NCBI RefSeq assembly: GCF_001905005.1
Contig: NZ_LWKZ01000023.1
Coordinates: forward strand, 806,001 to 870,000
Source: Streptomyces sp. CB02923
GTDB lineage: Bacteria > Actinomycetota > Actinomycetes > Streptomycetales > Streptomycetaceae
Length of the DNA stretch: 64,000 nt
Reading direction: 5' to 3'
Numbering within the stretch: position 1 is the first letter of the stretch; each line of letters opens with the position of its first letter. This document shows, piece after piece, positions 18,546-28,919 of the stretch. Below the pieces are notes generated by a model. The model searched no databases, was not told where the DNA came from, and saw only the letters and a list, made by a program, of their open reading frames with translations. A program made the position numbers and the translations under genes.

Positions 18546-20474
18546 TCAAGCTGCCCGGCTCCGGCCGGAGCCGGAGGTCGCGCCGCGATACCAGTACTCA
18601 AGGGTCAGCACATGCCACAGATGCTTGGAGAAGTCCCGCTGCCCGGCGGCGTCCTCGGTGACCATGCGTGCCAACGCCTCGCGGCGCAGGATCCCGGAGT
18701 TGACGAGCACACCGTCGTGCACCACCTCGCGCACCAGCGGCGCCAGATCCCGGCTCATCCAGGCGCGCAGCGGGGCGCTGAACAGGCCCTTGGGCCGGTA
18801 CACGATCTCCCGGGGCAGGATCGAGGCGGCCGCCTCCTTGAGGACGGCCTTGCCCTGCCGCCCGACGATCTTGCGGTCGCCGGGTACGGCGAACGCCGCC
18901 TCGACCACCTCGACGTCCACGTACGGCACCCGCACCTCGGTCGACGCGGCCATGCTCGACCGGTCCGTGTAGGCGAGGTTCAGACCCGGCAGGAACAGCC
19001 GGGCGTCGCCCAGGCACATGCGATTGACGAAGTCGTCGAGGTCGTTGTCCTGGTAGACGTCCGCATGCTCGGTCAGCACGTCCTCGACCGTCCCGGCCAG
19101 GTCCGGATCGACCAGGGCGAGCAGCTCGTCCTGGTCGTACATGGTGTAGCTGCGCCGGAACGCGGTCTCCTCCGGCAGACCGGCGAAGGACAGGAACCGC
19201 TTCGCGAAGCGCACCGACCGGTATCCCCGGCGGGACGTGGCGACCGGCAGCCGGTCCACGGTCGCGGACAGGCCGCTCCGCAGCGGCCGCGGGATGCGCT
19301 GGTAGCGCAGCGCGAGCAGGTTGGCCAGGTGCTTGCGGTACCCGGCGAACAGCTCGTCGGCCCCCATTCCCGAGAGCATCACCTTGACCCCGGCCTCCCG
19401 GGCGGCCGAGCAGATCAGGAACGTGTTGATCGCGGCGGGGTCGCCGATCGGCTCGTCCAGGTGGTACGTCATCTGCGGCAGCAGGTCGAGCACGTTCGGA
19501 GCGATCTCGATCTCCCGCAGGTCGACGCCGAACCGCTCGGCGACCTGCCGGGCGTAGCGCAGGTCGTCCGGCATCGCCTCGAACCTGGCGTCCTCGGCGC
19601 GGAACCCGATCGTGTACGCGGAGATCCCGGGCCGGTCGCGGGCCGCCAGCGCGGTCAGGTAGCTGGAGTCGAGACCGCCGGAGAGGAAGGTGGCCACGGG
19701 TACGTCGGAGAGCAGATGGCGCCGGGTCGACGCCTCGACGACGGCGGCGACATCCGGCTGTTCGCCGCTCCGGGCCCGCTCCCGCGCCTCGGCGGCGACG
19801 TCCCTGAGACTGTAGTACCGGCCGGTCTCGATCAGGCCGTCGGGTCTGCACCGCAGCCAGCTGCCCGGCGGCAGCTTCTCCGCCTCGCGGAACGCGCAGC
19901 GCGAGTCCGGCACCCAGTAGTACAGCAGCGAGGCCACCAGCGCCGCATGGTCCACTTGCAGCGACCCGCCGGTCACGGCGGCGAGCGCCTTGAGCTCGGA
20001 GGCGAACAGCAGGCCCGCGCCGCGCCGGAGCAGGAACAGCGGCTTGATGCCGAGCTGGTCGCGGGCGAGCACCAGCTCACCGGTCCGCTCGTCGAAGACC
20101 GCGAACGCGAACATGCCGCGCAGTCGGGGCAGGCAGTCGGTGCCCCAGCGCCGCCAGGCCTCCAGCAGCACCTCGGTGTCGGAGGTACCGCGGAAGCGCA
20201 CCCCGGCGGCCGACAGCTCGGCGCGCAGTTCGGGCGCGTTGTACAGCTCGCCGTTGTACGTGAGGGCGAGGCCGCCCGCGACCATCGGCTGGGCGCCGGT
20301 CCCGGACAGGTCGATGATGGCCAGTCGACGGTGTCCGAGGTGCACTTCACCGTCACCGGCGGGGTGGCTGTAGCGGCCCGCCCCGTCCGGACCGCGGTGG
20401 GCGAGGATGTGGGTGAGCCGGTCGGTCACGGCCTTCCCGTCCGGCCATCGGTACGTGCCTGCGATGCCACACAT
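18546..20474 (-). CDS. asnB: Glutamine-hydrolysing asparagine synthase (AsnB-like)
   Basis: A 642-residue protein starting MCGIAGTY, so Cys2 becomes the N-terminal nucleophile of the class II glutaminase domain (residues 1-210; LTYNGELYN). The synthetase domain follows with the ATP pyrophosphatase P-loop in FLSGGLDSSYL and the MLSGMGADELFAGY motif. It activates a carboxylate with ATP and amidates it with ammonia from glutamine. In an EPS operon such paralogues probably amidate uronic acids or sugar acids rather than make asparagine; this is inference. Three nucleotides separate it from the upstream stop, with AGGAGG about 11 nt before the ATG. Confidence 0.93.
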   Translation of the reverse strand: MCGIAGTYRWPDGKAVTDRLTHILAHRGPDGAGRYSHPAGDGEVHLGHRRLAIIDLSGTGAQPMVAGGLALTYNGELYNAPELRAELSAAGVRFRGTSDTEVLLEAWRRWGTDCLPRLRGMFAFAVFDERTGELVLARDQLGIKPLFLLRRGAGLLFASELKALAAVTGGSLQVDHAALVASLLYYWVPDSRCAFREAEKLPPGSWLRCRPDGLIETGRYYSLRDVAAEARERARSGEQPDVAAVVEASTRRHLLSDVPVATFLSGGLDSSYLTALAARDRPGISAYTIGFRAEDARFEAMPDDLRYARQVAERFGVDLREIEIAPNVLDLLPQMTYHLDEPIGDPAAINTFLICSAAREAGVKVMLSGMGADELFAGYRKHLANLLALRYQRIPRPLRSGLSATVDRLPVATSRRGYRSVRFAKRFLSFAGLPEETAFRRSYTMYDQDELLALVDPDLAGTVEDVLTEHADVYQDNDLDDFVNRMCLGDARLFLPGLNLAYTDRSSMAASTEVRVPYVDVEVVEAAFAVPGDRKIVGRQGKAVLKEAAASILPREIVYRPKGLFSAPLRAWMSRDLAPLVREVVHDGVLVNSGILRREALARMVTEDAAGQRDFSKHLWHVLTLEYWYRGATSGSGRSRAA

Positions 20475-20477
20475 GTT

Positions 20478-22043
20478 CTACCGCGCCTCCTGGTCGCTGC
20501 CCGGACCCCGTGCGGCCGACATCGACGGCCGCTCCGTCCGCGACGGGCCTGTTCCGTGCTGCCGGGCCAGCCGTTCCGTACGCGGCTGGCCCGTCCCGAG
20601 CTGCCAGGCCAACCGCTCATAAGGGCCGCGCGGCGCCGTGTTCGGTCTGTCCCACAGCGTGCCGTCGGTCCGGTCCCGCGGATCAGGGTCGACCAGCACC
20701 ACACCGATCACCGGAATGCGCTGGTCCGTGAGCTGCCGCGCCACGGTGTGCAGCCAGGCGGCGCTGCCGTACCCGGCACGTACGACGAGCACGGTCCGGC
20801 TGCCGAGGTACCGGAGATCGGTCCACGCGGTGCCGGGCGCGACCGATCCGACGCCGAGCCGCCGCACCTGCGCGGGCACGGCCGCGGCACGCTCGCCGCT
20901 GACCACGGCCGGATCGTCCGGCGTCCGGCGGCTGTCGGCGAGATCGGTGCCGGGCAGACCGTCGATGACGACCACCTGCCCCTCCGCCGCCAGTGCCCTG
21001 GCGGCGTTCAGGGCGATCACGCTCGTGCTGCGTGCGCAGCCCAGCTCCAGCAGCGACAACGGTTCCGCGGAGCCGCGCGCGGTGCGGGCCAGGGTCACGG
21101 TGAGCCGTTCGTACGCCGCCCGGGTCCGACGGAGCTGCCACGGCCCGGCCGGCCGGCGGCGCGTGCGGCGCAGCTCCGCGATGACCGAGGCACCCAGGTT
21201 CGCCGCGATCTCCCGGCGCAGTACGGGGCGGTCCGCCACCACGGTGCCGACCGCGGCCAGCACGAGGCCGAGGACGAGACCGAGGGCGAGCCCGATTCCG
21301 GCGTTGGTGACAGCGGCCTTGGGCAGGGAGTGCCGCACCGCGCGCGGTGCGTCCACGATCTGCGTGCCGGCGACGAGCCGGGGCGTGCCGGTGCGCGCGT
21401 CCGCGGCGCGCTGGTCGAAATCGGAGATCCGCGAGTTGAGCTCGGCCCGGCGGGCGAAGAGCGATTCGAGGCTCGCCGACGCTTTCGGGTCGCTCCCCGG
21501 CGACCGGTCTCCGATCGTCTTGTTGACCGTGGTGAGCTCGTCCCGCATGCGGTCCCGCTGGTCGAGCAGGGCCTTGGCCTCGGCCTGCGCGGTTTCCCGC
21601 ATCCGCCGTACGTGGTCCGCGATGAACGCGTCGGCCAGCGCCTCGGCCCGGGACACCGCTTGCGCGTCGCTGTCACCTGTCACATCGATCTGCAGCAGGT
21701 TGTTGGTCAGGCCGGTGCCCCGGTAGTCCTGCAGGAAGTCCTCCGGTTTCGCCGTGGACTTGAGGGACCGCAGGGCCTGGCCGGCGATCCGCGTGGTTCC
21801 CAGCAGCGCGACATCGGTGCGGATCAGCGTCCCGGTGTCGTTCGGCTGGTCCTCCTTGTGCGCGACCAGCACCTTGGTCACCGCGGCCGGGGGCGGCGGC
21901 ATCAGCACCGCCGCCACCCCGCCGACCAGCAGCCCCAGCAGTGCCATGGAGCACCAGAGGCGGCGGCGCCTGCGCACCGCCACCACCAGCGCCTGCAGGT
22001 CCAGCAGCGGAGCTGCCGACGGCTCCGAAGCCGTGCTCGTCAT
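20478..22043 (-). CDS. Wzz-like polysaccharide copolymerase with degenerate kinase-like domain
   Basis: The start is the ATG at 22043, sharing one nucleotide with the upstream stop (TGATG), giving 521 residues. The first membrane span is at about residues 32-52 (CSMALLGLLVGGVAAVLMP), followed by a coiled-coil-rich extracytoplasmic section with QAEAKALLDQRDRMRDEL and a second span around GLALGLVLGLVLAAVGTVV. The cytoplasmic tail resembles a BY-kinase fold but the P-loop is degenerate (LGCARSTSVIALN). The tail ends with a near-repeat of TGQPRTERLA / TGPSRTERPS and has no tyrosine cluster. It probably controls chain length or export without kinase activity. Confidence 0.8.
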   Translation of the reverse strand: MTSTASEPSAAPLLDLQALVVAVRRRRRLWCSMALLGLLVGGVAAVLMPPPPAAVTKVLVAHKEDQPNDTGTLIRTDVALLGTTRIAGQALRSLKSTAKPEDFLQDYRGTGLTNNLLQIDVTGDSDAQAVSRAEALADAFIADHVRRMRETAQAEAKALLDQRDRMRDELTTVNKTIGDRSPGSDPKASASLESLFARRAELNSRISDFDQRAADARTGTPRLVAGTQIVDAPRAVRHSLPKAAVTNAGIGLALGLVLGLVLAAVGTVVADRPVLRREIAANLGASVIAELRRTRRRPAGPWQLRRTRAAYERLTVTLARTARGSAEPLSLLELGCARSTSVIALNAARALAAEGQVVVIDGLPGTDLADSRRTPDDPAVVSGERAAAVPAQVRRLGVGSVAPGTAWTDLRYLGSRTVLVVRAGYGSAAWLHTVARQLTDQRIPVIGVVLVDPDPRDRTDGTLWDRPNTAPRGPYERLAWQLGTGQPRTERLARQHGTGPSRTERPSMSAARGPGSDQEAR

Positions 22044-23440
22044 CACACCGGACCTCCCGCCGCGTGGCCGCGCACCGCGAGCGACGGGGAGGCGTTCTCC
22101 GGAGCACGACCGGCAGACCGCGTCGGACGGGTCCGGACCGGGCCGGCGACGACGGTGCCGACGACCTCGTGCCTGGCGTCCGCACACGCCTCGGCGATGC
22201 CCGCGAGCTCCTCCGCGGTCCAGACGCCCATGCTGAGCACGACCAGGGCACCGGACTCGGTGCCGCGGTCCGGCAGCATCGGCCGGGCCACCGAAACCTC
22301 CACCACCCGCAGCATGGGCTCTCCCCGGCCCGAAGAGCGCGGGGAAGGATCGTTCAGGGCCTCGGCGACGAGCTGCCCGGCGGCCCGGCGGGCGATCTCG
22401 TCGCCGTCCGGGACGACGACCAGCAGACTCCGGGGGGCCGGCAGCCGGTCCCGGAGGCGGGCGCACACCCGCCGGTAGCGGATCCGCCGGCCGGCCTCGT
22501 CGCCGGACCTCTGCGGGGCCGGTACGTCCCATCGGGCGTCGACGCCCAGCAACCGGCGGATGCGGGCCCGCGCGTCATGGTCTTCCGCCCGGTGCGCGCG
22601 CGGTTCACCGGGTACGTCGACGGTACCCAGCAGCGTCGAGCCCAGCGCCGCGGCGATCTCCGGCCCGGTGCGCAGCCGGCGGTTGACCCGTGCGGCGGCG
22701 AGATGGCCGATGACCGCGAGCAGGAAGAACAGCAGTGCCCCGGCGACGATGAGCTGCATCCTCGTCGGCGGCTCCTCGCCGGTCGGCCGGGGCGCCGGCC
22801 CCATGACGACCAGGCCGGACCTGTTGGCCGCCGGGTTGGCCTCGTCCAGCCTCTTCATGGCCTCCTGCAGCGCGGTGCGCAGCTTTTCGAGCGCCGTGCG
22901 GGCCTGCACGCTCTCCACGCTCCGCCCCGGACCGGCCGCATTGGCCAGGTCGGTGATGCGGCGGTTGGTCTCCGCCACCTTCTGCCGCAGCGCCTCGGGC
23001 CCGGTGGCCGCTTCGGGGTCGGTGGTGCTCCCCGTGACGCGCGCGGCGAACGCGACGAACTGCTGGGCCACCCGGTCGGAGAGCTGCTGAGCGCGCTCCG
23101 GGGTGTCGGCCGTACCCGAGATCTTGATGATGTTCCCGTCGGCGGCCTTGGCGCTCACCCGGCCCCGCAGATCGCTGCCGCTGACGCCCGCCCAGCCGAG
23201 CCTGGCGGCCGCGCGGTCGACCACCGACGAACTGGCCGCGATCTCCACCTGGGTCAGCAGCTCGCGCTCCTCCCACTGCCCCGGCAGCAGTACCGACGCC
23301 GACGCCGTGTACCGCGGCGGAAACAGCACCGAGGCGCCGAAGCCGACGAGCGCGCCCACGACGGCGAGGACGGCGAGCAGCCGCCGACGCCGCTGGAGAA
23401 TCCGCCCGATCGTGACCAGGCGTATCGTGTCCTCGCTCAA
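22043..23440 (-). CDS. Wzz-like polysaccharide copolymerase, second copy
   Basis: About 465 residues. I prefer the TTG at 23440, which overlaps the glycosyltransferase stop (TTGA) and has GGAGG 10 nt upstream, over the GTG at 23452, which is jammed against the same GGAGG. It has one span near the N-terminus (LAVLAVVGALVGFGASVLF), the PRYTASASVLLPG segment of PCP-type proteins, a heptad-rich middle and a second span (LIVAGALLFFLLAVIGHLA). The cytoplasmic domain (LLVVVPDGDEIARRAAG) has an NTPase-like pattern but no Walker A. It is tandem with the preceding PCP gene, so chain-length control may need a hetero-oligomer. Confidence 0.78.
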   Translation of the reverse strand: MSEDTIRLVTIGRILQRRRRLLAVLAVVGALVGFGASVLFPPRYTASASVLLPGQWEERELLTQVEIAASSSVVDRAAARLGWAGVSGSDLRGRVSAKAADGNIIKISGTADTPERAQQLSDRVAQQFVAFAARVTGSTTDPEAATGPEALRQKVAETNRRITDLANAAGPGRSVESVQARTALEKLRTALQEAMKRLDEANPAANRSGLVVMGPAPRPTGEEPPTRMQLIVAGALLFFLLAVIGHLAAARVNRRLRTGPEIAAALGSTLLGTVDVPGEPRAHRAEDHDARARIRRLLGVDARWDVPAPQRSGDEAGRRIRYRRVCARLRDRLPAPRSLLVVVPDGDEIARRAAGQLVAEALNDPSPRSSGRGEPMLRVVEVSVARPMLPDRGTESGALVVLSMGVWTAEELAGIAEACADARHEVVGTVVAGPVRTRPTRSAGRAPENASPSLAVRGHAAGGPV

Positions 23441-24697
23441 CGGTGCGGCCACCTCCGTGCCCGGCCCCGGGCCGGGCCGCCCGCCGCCACCGGAGCGCGG
23501 TCACGGCAGGCGGCGGCGTAGGCGGCGAGCAGGGACCGCTGGGAGTTCCGCCAGGAAAGCTGCCCGCCGATCCGCTCCTCGCCGATCTTGCCCATCCGGG
23601 CCCGCCGCTCCGGATCGTCCAGCAGCAGCGCGATGAGCCCGGCGAACGCGGCCTCGTCGTTGGCGGGCGCGTAGACGGCGGCGTCACCGGCGGAGACCCG
23701 CGCCTCCCGGAGGTCGAACGAGACGATCGGCCGGCCCATCGCCATGTACTCCAGGACCTTGTTCATCGTCGACACGTCGTTGAGCGGATTGCGCGGGTCG
23801 GGGGAGAGGCACACGTCCGCGGTGGACAGGTAGCGCACCAGGTCGGCGTCCGGAACGCGCCCGGTGAACCGCACGTGATCGGAGAGTCCGAGCCGCCGGG
23901 ACAGTTCCACCATCGCGTCGAAGGCGTCGCCCGCGCCGACGAACACCGCATGCCAGTCGGTCCGCCCCTGCTCGTCGCGGAGCTTCGCGAGGGCCCGCAA
24001 GGCGTAGTCGACGCCGTCCTGAGGCCCCATGACGCCTAGGTAGCACAGCAGATGAGGCTTGCCGCGCTTCAGCTCCGGCTCGGGCGGTACCGGTTGGAAC
24101 CGGTCGGTCGCGGGCGCGCTGCGCACCACGAAGACGTCCTCCGGACGTCGGCCGCCACGGCGCACCGCGACGTCCCGGTAGCTCTCGTTCGTGGCGAGGA
24201 CGATGTCCGCGGCCCGGTAGGTGAATCGTTCCAGCGCGCACACGGCGCGGTAGAGCAGATCCTCGCCGCGGTCGAACCGGGAGAGGTACAGCTCGGGTAC
24301 CAGGTCGTGCTGGTCGAAGACGAACCGCGCGCCGCGCCGCTTCAGCCACAGCGCCGGAAGGAACAGCAGGTCGGGCGGATTGCAGGCGTGGACCACGTCG
24401 ACCGGCCCGGCCTTGCGGGCCAGCCGGGCCGTGTGCCACAACGCCGATCCGTACTCCCGCAGATAGCCTGCCGGACCGCCGGTGGCCGCGCGCAACGGGT
24501 AGCGGTGGATGCGTACGCCGTCGATCACCGCCTCCGGCTCCGTGTCCCGCTTCTCGCCCCGGGGGCAGATGACGTGCACCGTCCAGCCCGCGTCGCGCAG
24601 CGTCGTGCACTCCTGCCACACCCGCCGGTCGAACGGCACCGACAGGTTCTCCACCAGGATCAGCGCGCGACGGGCGGGCCCGTCGCCGCTTCTCACG

Positions 24698-24708
<11 letters not shown>
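23437..24708 (-). CDS. Family 4 glycosyltransferase (WbuB-like)
   Basis: About 420 residues, starting at the TTG at 24708 (11-nt overlap with the dehydrogenase gene) or at the GTG at 24696. It is of GT-B fold: ILVENLSVPFDRRVWQECTTL, VVHACNPPDLLFLPAL, FDQHDLVPELYLSRF, then the donor site PLNDVSTMNKVLEYMAMG with the conserved glutamate pattern of GT4 WbuB-type aminosugar transferases. It would act early on the undecaprenyl-linked chain after the priming transferase. The acceptor is not predictable. Confidence 0.88.
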
Positions 24709-26035
<1,327 letters not shown>

Positions 26036-26117
26036 GACCCTTCTCTCCCCCCAGGCAGGCCCTCCCGGCCTGCGGTCCGCGCGCCGGCCGGGCCGTTGAG
26101 CCGCAGCCTTCCGCGCA

Positions 26118-27596
26118 TCAGTAGGCCCCTTGCCCGTAGAGCACCGCACGCAGCGTCTTCCACAAGATCACTGCGTCCAGGGCGAGCGACCAGTCCTCCA
26201 CGTACCGCAGGTCCAGCCGGACCGCTTCCTCCCACGGGAGGTCGCTGCGTCCGCTGATCTGCCACAGGCCGGTGAGCCCGGGTTTGACCAGCAGCCGCCG
26301 CCGGATGTCCGGGCCGTACGCGGCTGACTCCTCCGGCAGCGGAGGCCGCGGACCGACGAGCGACATCGATCCGGTGAGCACGTTGAAGAGCTGCGGGAGC
26401 TCGTCGATGGAGTACCGGCGCAGCACTGCTCCCACCCGGGTCACCCGCGGGTCCCGGCGGAGTTTGAACAGCAGCCCCGCGCCCTCGTTGCGGTGGGCCA
26501 GCCCGGCACGTGCCGCGTCGGCCCCCGTGACCATGGTGCGGAACTTGAAAATGGTGAACTCGCGGCCGTCCTTGCCGACTCTGCACTGGCGGTAGAACGC
26601 CCCGCCCCGGCTGTCCATCAGCACCAGCAGCGCGACGAGCACCATCAGCGGCGCGAACAGCATCAGCAGAACCGCCGCGCCCATCCGGTCGACGACCTCC
26701 TTGACGGCCCGGCGGCCCCCGGTGAACGTCGGCATGCTGACCCGCAGCAGCGGGATCCCGAGCACCGCATCGACGTGCAGCCGCGGGCCGGCCACCTCCA
26801 TCAGCACGGGGGCCACGACCATCTCGGCGTCGCTGCCTTCGAGGTTCCAGGCCAGCCGCTGCAGCCGGTCCGGTGACCAGTGCGGATCCGGTGTGACGGC
26901 GACGACACGGTAGCCGTCACGGCGGACGTGGCCCGCGACGTCCGTCAGTTCACCGACGACCGGCACTCCGTCCAGATGGTCACCGTCGAGCCCGTGACCA
27001 TCCGTCGTGCACACCGCATCCACCCGCCAGCCGAGATGCGGGAACTTGCGGGCGCGGGTGATCAGGTCGCGCACGGTGGCCGGGCTCCCGGCAGCGAGCA
27101 CCGGTCTCAGGCACCGGCCTTGCTTGCGCTGTTTGTGCAGCCACAGCCGCAGCAGATACCGCGCGGTCATGGTGGTGAGCGCGACCGCGGGGATCGCGAC
27201 GAAGATCCAGAGCTTGATGTTGCGCGAGGTGAGGGCGATCCCGCCGAGCGCCAGGACGACGGCCGCCGCGAACAGTGAGCGGCCGAGCCGGCGGAATTCC
27301 TCGGCCCCCTGGCCGAGCACGGCCGGAGCCCACGCCCGGCTCACCGCAAGCGCTCCCAGCACCAGCAGCTCGGTACCGAAGGCGAGAATGCCCCATTTCT
27401 CGTGCCAGTTGGCCGCGTCCCGGGCCCCGAAGAAGATACCGATGGCTGCCACCACGACGGCGGTGGCGACGGAATCGCTGGTCATCACGGTACGGCGGTA
27501 CCGCAGCTCCCAGTCGATCGCGGGCTGATCGCTTGCCCCGTTCGCCAGACGCCCGCGCGCCGACGGAAACGGGTTGACTAATCCCCCCTGTTGCAC
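26118..27596 (-). CDS. Exopolysaccharide polyprenyl glycosylphosphotransferase (priming sugar transferase)
   Basis: First gene of the operon. I choose the GTG at 27596 (492 residues; GGGGGG 4 nt upstream); an ATG at 27731 would add an unlikely 45-residue extension. The N-terminal half has about four membrane spans and a CoA-binding-like domain (PVLAAGSPATVRDLI). The C-terminal half is the bacterial sugar transferase domain: a membrane hairpin (VLLMLFAPLMVLVALLVLM), FTIFKFRTM, RRYSIDELPQLFNVLTGSMS, LVGPRPPLPEE and KPGLTGLWQISGRSDLPW. It transfers a sugar-1-phosphate to undecaprenyl phosphate and starts repeat-unit assembly. The gap to the next gene is 82 nt. Confidence 0.9.
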   Translation of the reverse strand: MQQGGLVNPFPSARGRLANGASDQPAIDWELRYRRTVMTSDSVATAVVVAAIGIFFGARDAANWHEKWGILAFGTELLVLGALAVSRAWAPAVLGQGAEEFRRLGRSLFAAAVVLALGGIALTSRNIKLWIFVAIPAVALTTMTARYLLRLWLHKQRKQGRCLRPVLAAGSPATVRDLITRARKFPHLGWRVDAVCTTDGHGLDGDHLDGVPVVGELTDVAGHVRRDGYRVVAVTPDPHWSPDRLQRLAWNLEGSDAEMVVAPVLMEVAGPRLHVDAVLGIPLLRVSMPTFTGGRRAVKEVVDRMGAAVLLMLFAPLMVLVALLVLMDSRGGAFYRQCRVGKDGREFTIFKFRTMVTGADAARAGLAHRNEGAGLLFKLRRDPRVTRVGAVLRRYSIDELPQLFNVLTGSMSLVGPRPPLPEESAAYGPDIRRRLLVKPGLTGLWQISGRSDLPWEEAVRLDLRYVEDWSLALDAVILWKTLRAVLYGQGAY

Positions 27597-28141
27597 AGAA
27601 CCCCCCGGGTCGCCAGTGGTTCGACGTGTTCGCCCAGCAACGTTCCTCGCCCCGGGAGGTCCCCGCCCCCCGTGTGATGTTCCGGCTTTTCCAGCGCTAC
27701 TCGAACCCACCCTGGCGCTGTGGACGCGCACGTCCTGTCAGACTGACGAGGTGCGCGGGAATCCGTCGAAACCGCAGGTGCTCCCCACACCCGAAGTCCC
27801 TCTCGGACCCCAAGAATTGATCACCCCACGTCTGGCGCCGGTGATGCGTTTGCTGGCTGTGTGCAGCGCCGGACCTATAGATCATCATTGGTCGCTTCGT
27901 GTCCGAACATCTGAAGCACGGTCAATCTAGAGCATCGAGGCCGATAAGAAGAGGGGTGATGTGTGGAATTTGTGCCCAAGGTGCGGAAGGGGACCTACCG
28001 GTCTGTGACCGCCTACGGGGCCTTGACGGCGACGGTGCGCCGTGTGACCTGGGATGACGGGAGTTGACGGGGCTGCCGGTACCGGCGTCCGGGAGGCGTC
28101 CTGGCGCTGGGGCCCGGATCGCGATCCTGTTACTGAGGAGT

Positions 28142-28157
28142 CGTCAGCATGCTGACG
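28142..28157. promoter_or_regulatory. Perfect 16-bp palindrome, candidate operator
   Basis: CGTCAGCATGCTGACG is its own reverse complement over all 16 bases. It lies 546 bp upstream of the first EPS gene and 270 bp downstream of the LysM gene. Perfect palindromes of this size usually mark a homodimeric repressor or activator site. The regulator is unknown. Confidence 0.35.
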
Positions 28158-28329
28158 CAGACGGCAAGTTGGTAAATCGGTCATGTCCATGGCGTTGCCT
28201 CCTCGCGGCGGAAGCACCGGACCGTCGGTGATCGAGGTCTCGAAGTGCCGTCTCACTCACGTCACGGCAAGTGCACAGCCGGGGGAGGCGATGGGGAAGG
28301 GGCCGAACGGCCCCCGGAGCAAACGGATC

Positions 28330-28358
28330 GCCCCCGGCCCTGAGGGTGGGCCGGGGGC
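28330..28358 (-). terminator. Strong hairpin terminator after the LysM gene
   Basis: GCCCCCGGCCC and GGGCCGGGGGC form a perfect 11-bp stem around a 7-nt loop, 70 nt past the LysM stop. No U-tract follows, which is common for actinomycete terminators. A second small hairpin (GGGGCCG/CGGCCCC) at 28299-28314 may help. Confidence 0.65.
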
Positions 28359-28427
28359 GGCGGAGCAGGGGCCGGACAAGGCGGGCGAGCGCTGTGCGAG
28401 CAGTCACCCGCCTACAGCCCGCCGGTG

Positions 28428-28919
28428 TCAGGACCCGATCGGAATGCGGAGCACCTGACCCGGAATGATCTTGTCCGGGTCCGCTATCTGATCCGGGTTC
28501 GCCCGGACGATGCGCTGGTACAGGGACGGGTCACCGTAGAACGCCTTGGAGATGGACGACAAGGTGTCGCCCTTCACCACCGTGTGCTCGCGGTATCCGT
28601 AGTAACCACGGACGATACGCGGACCGTAAATCACCGGTACGGACACGAGATTGATTTCGCTGCCGTCCTTGGGGCTGATTTCGAAGACCTGGACCAGCAG
28701 CCGGTCGAGCTTGAAGGCGGCGCGCGCGACGTCGGCCTGAACCTGGAACTGTCCGTGTTCCCCGGAGCCACCCCCGACATTGAAATGGCCGCTGACCTCG
28801 TCGTGCCCGTCGCCGACACGGTACTGCAGGGTGGCCTCGAAGCCGGTGCCGATACCGCCGATCTGTACCGGGTTGCCGACCAGGTCGAGCTTACGTGGTT
28901 GATCAATGCGGTTGGTCAT
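28428..28919 (-). CDS. Gmad2-like domain plus LysM domain protein
   Basis: A 163-residue protein with an ideal start: GAGGAGG 4 nt before the ATG at 28919. Residues about 18-105 match the Gmad2 immunoglobulin-like pattern (GTGFEATLQYRV, HGQFQVQADV, VQVFEISPKDGSEINLVSVPV). Residues about 112-163 are one LysM domain (HTVVKGDTLSSISKAFYG, ANPDQI, PGQVLRIP) that would bind N-acetylglucosamine polymers such as peptidoglycan. No signal peptide or membrane span is visible, so if it acts on the wall it needs another export route; otherwise it acts inside, for example in spores. It is a single gene with its own terminator. Confidence 0.85.
   Translation of the reverse strand: MTNRIDQPRKLDLVGNPVQIGGIGTGFEATLQYRVGDGHDEVSGHFNVGGGSGEHGQFQVQADVARAAFKLDRLLVQVFEISPKDGSEINLVSVPVIYGPRIVRGYYGYREHTVVKGDTLSSISKAFYGDPSLYQRIVRANPDQIADPDKIIPGQVLRIPIGS

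Larger units (their letters stand above)
27597..28427. other. Long intergenic region upstream of the exopolysaccharide operon
   Basis: About 830 bp without a convincing gene, lying between the leftward EPS operon and the 3' end of the leftward LysM gene. It must hold the EPS promoter. A leftward -10-like TATAGG lies in a locally AT-rich stretch near 27877-27882, but I find no good -35. It also contains a perfect 16-bp palindrome and the LysM terminator, listed separately. Short open frames here show no family similarity or ribosome binding sites. Confidence 0.6.

Noticed and set aside
18612..22478. Very long (1288-codon) rightward open frame
   Set aside because: It is antisense to asnB and the Wzz-like genes. 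It is a product of GC-rich codon bias and has no recognisable domain.
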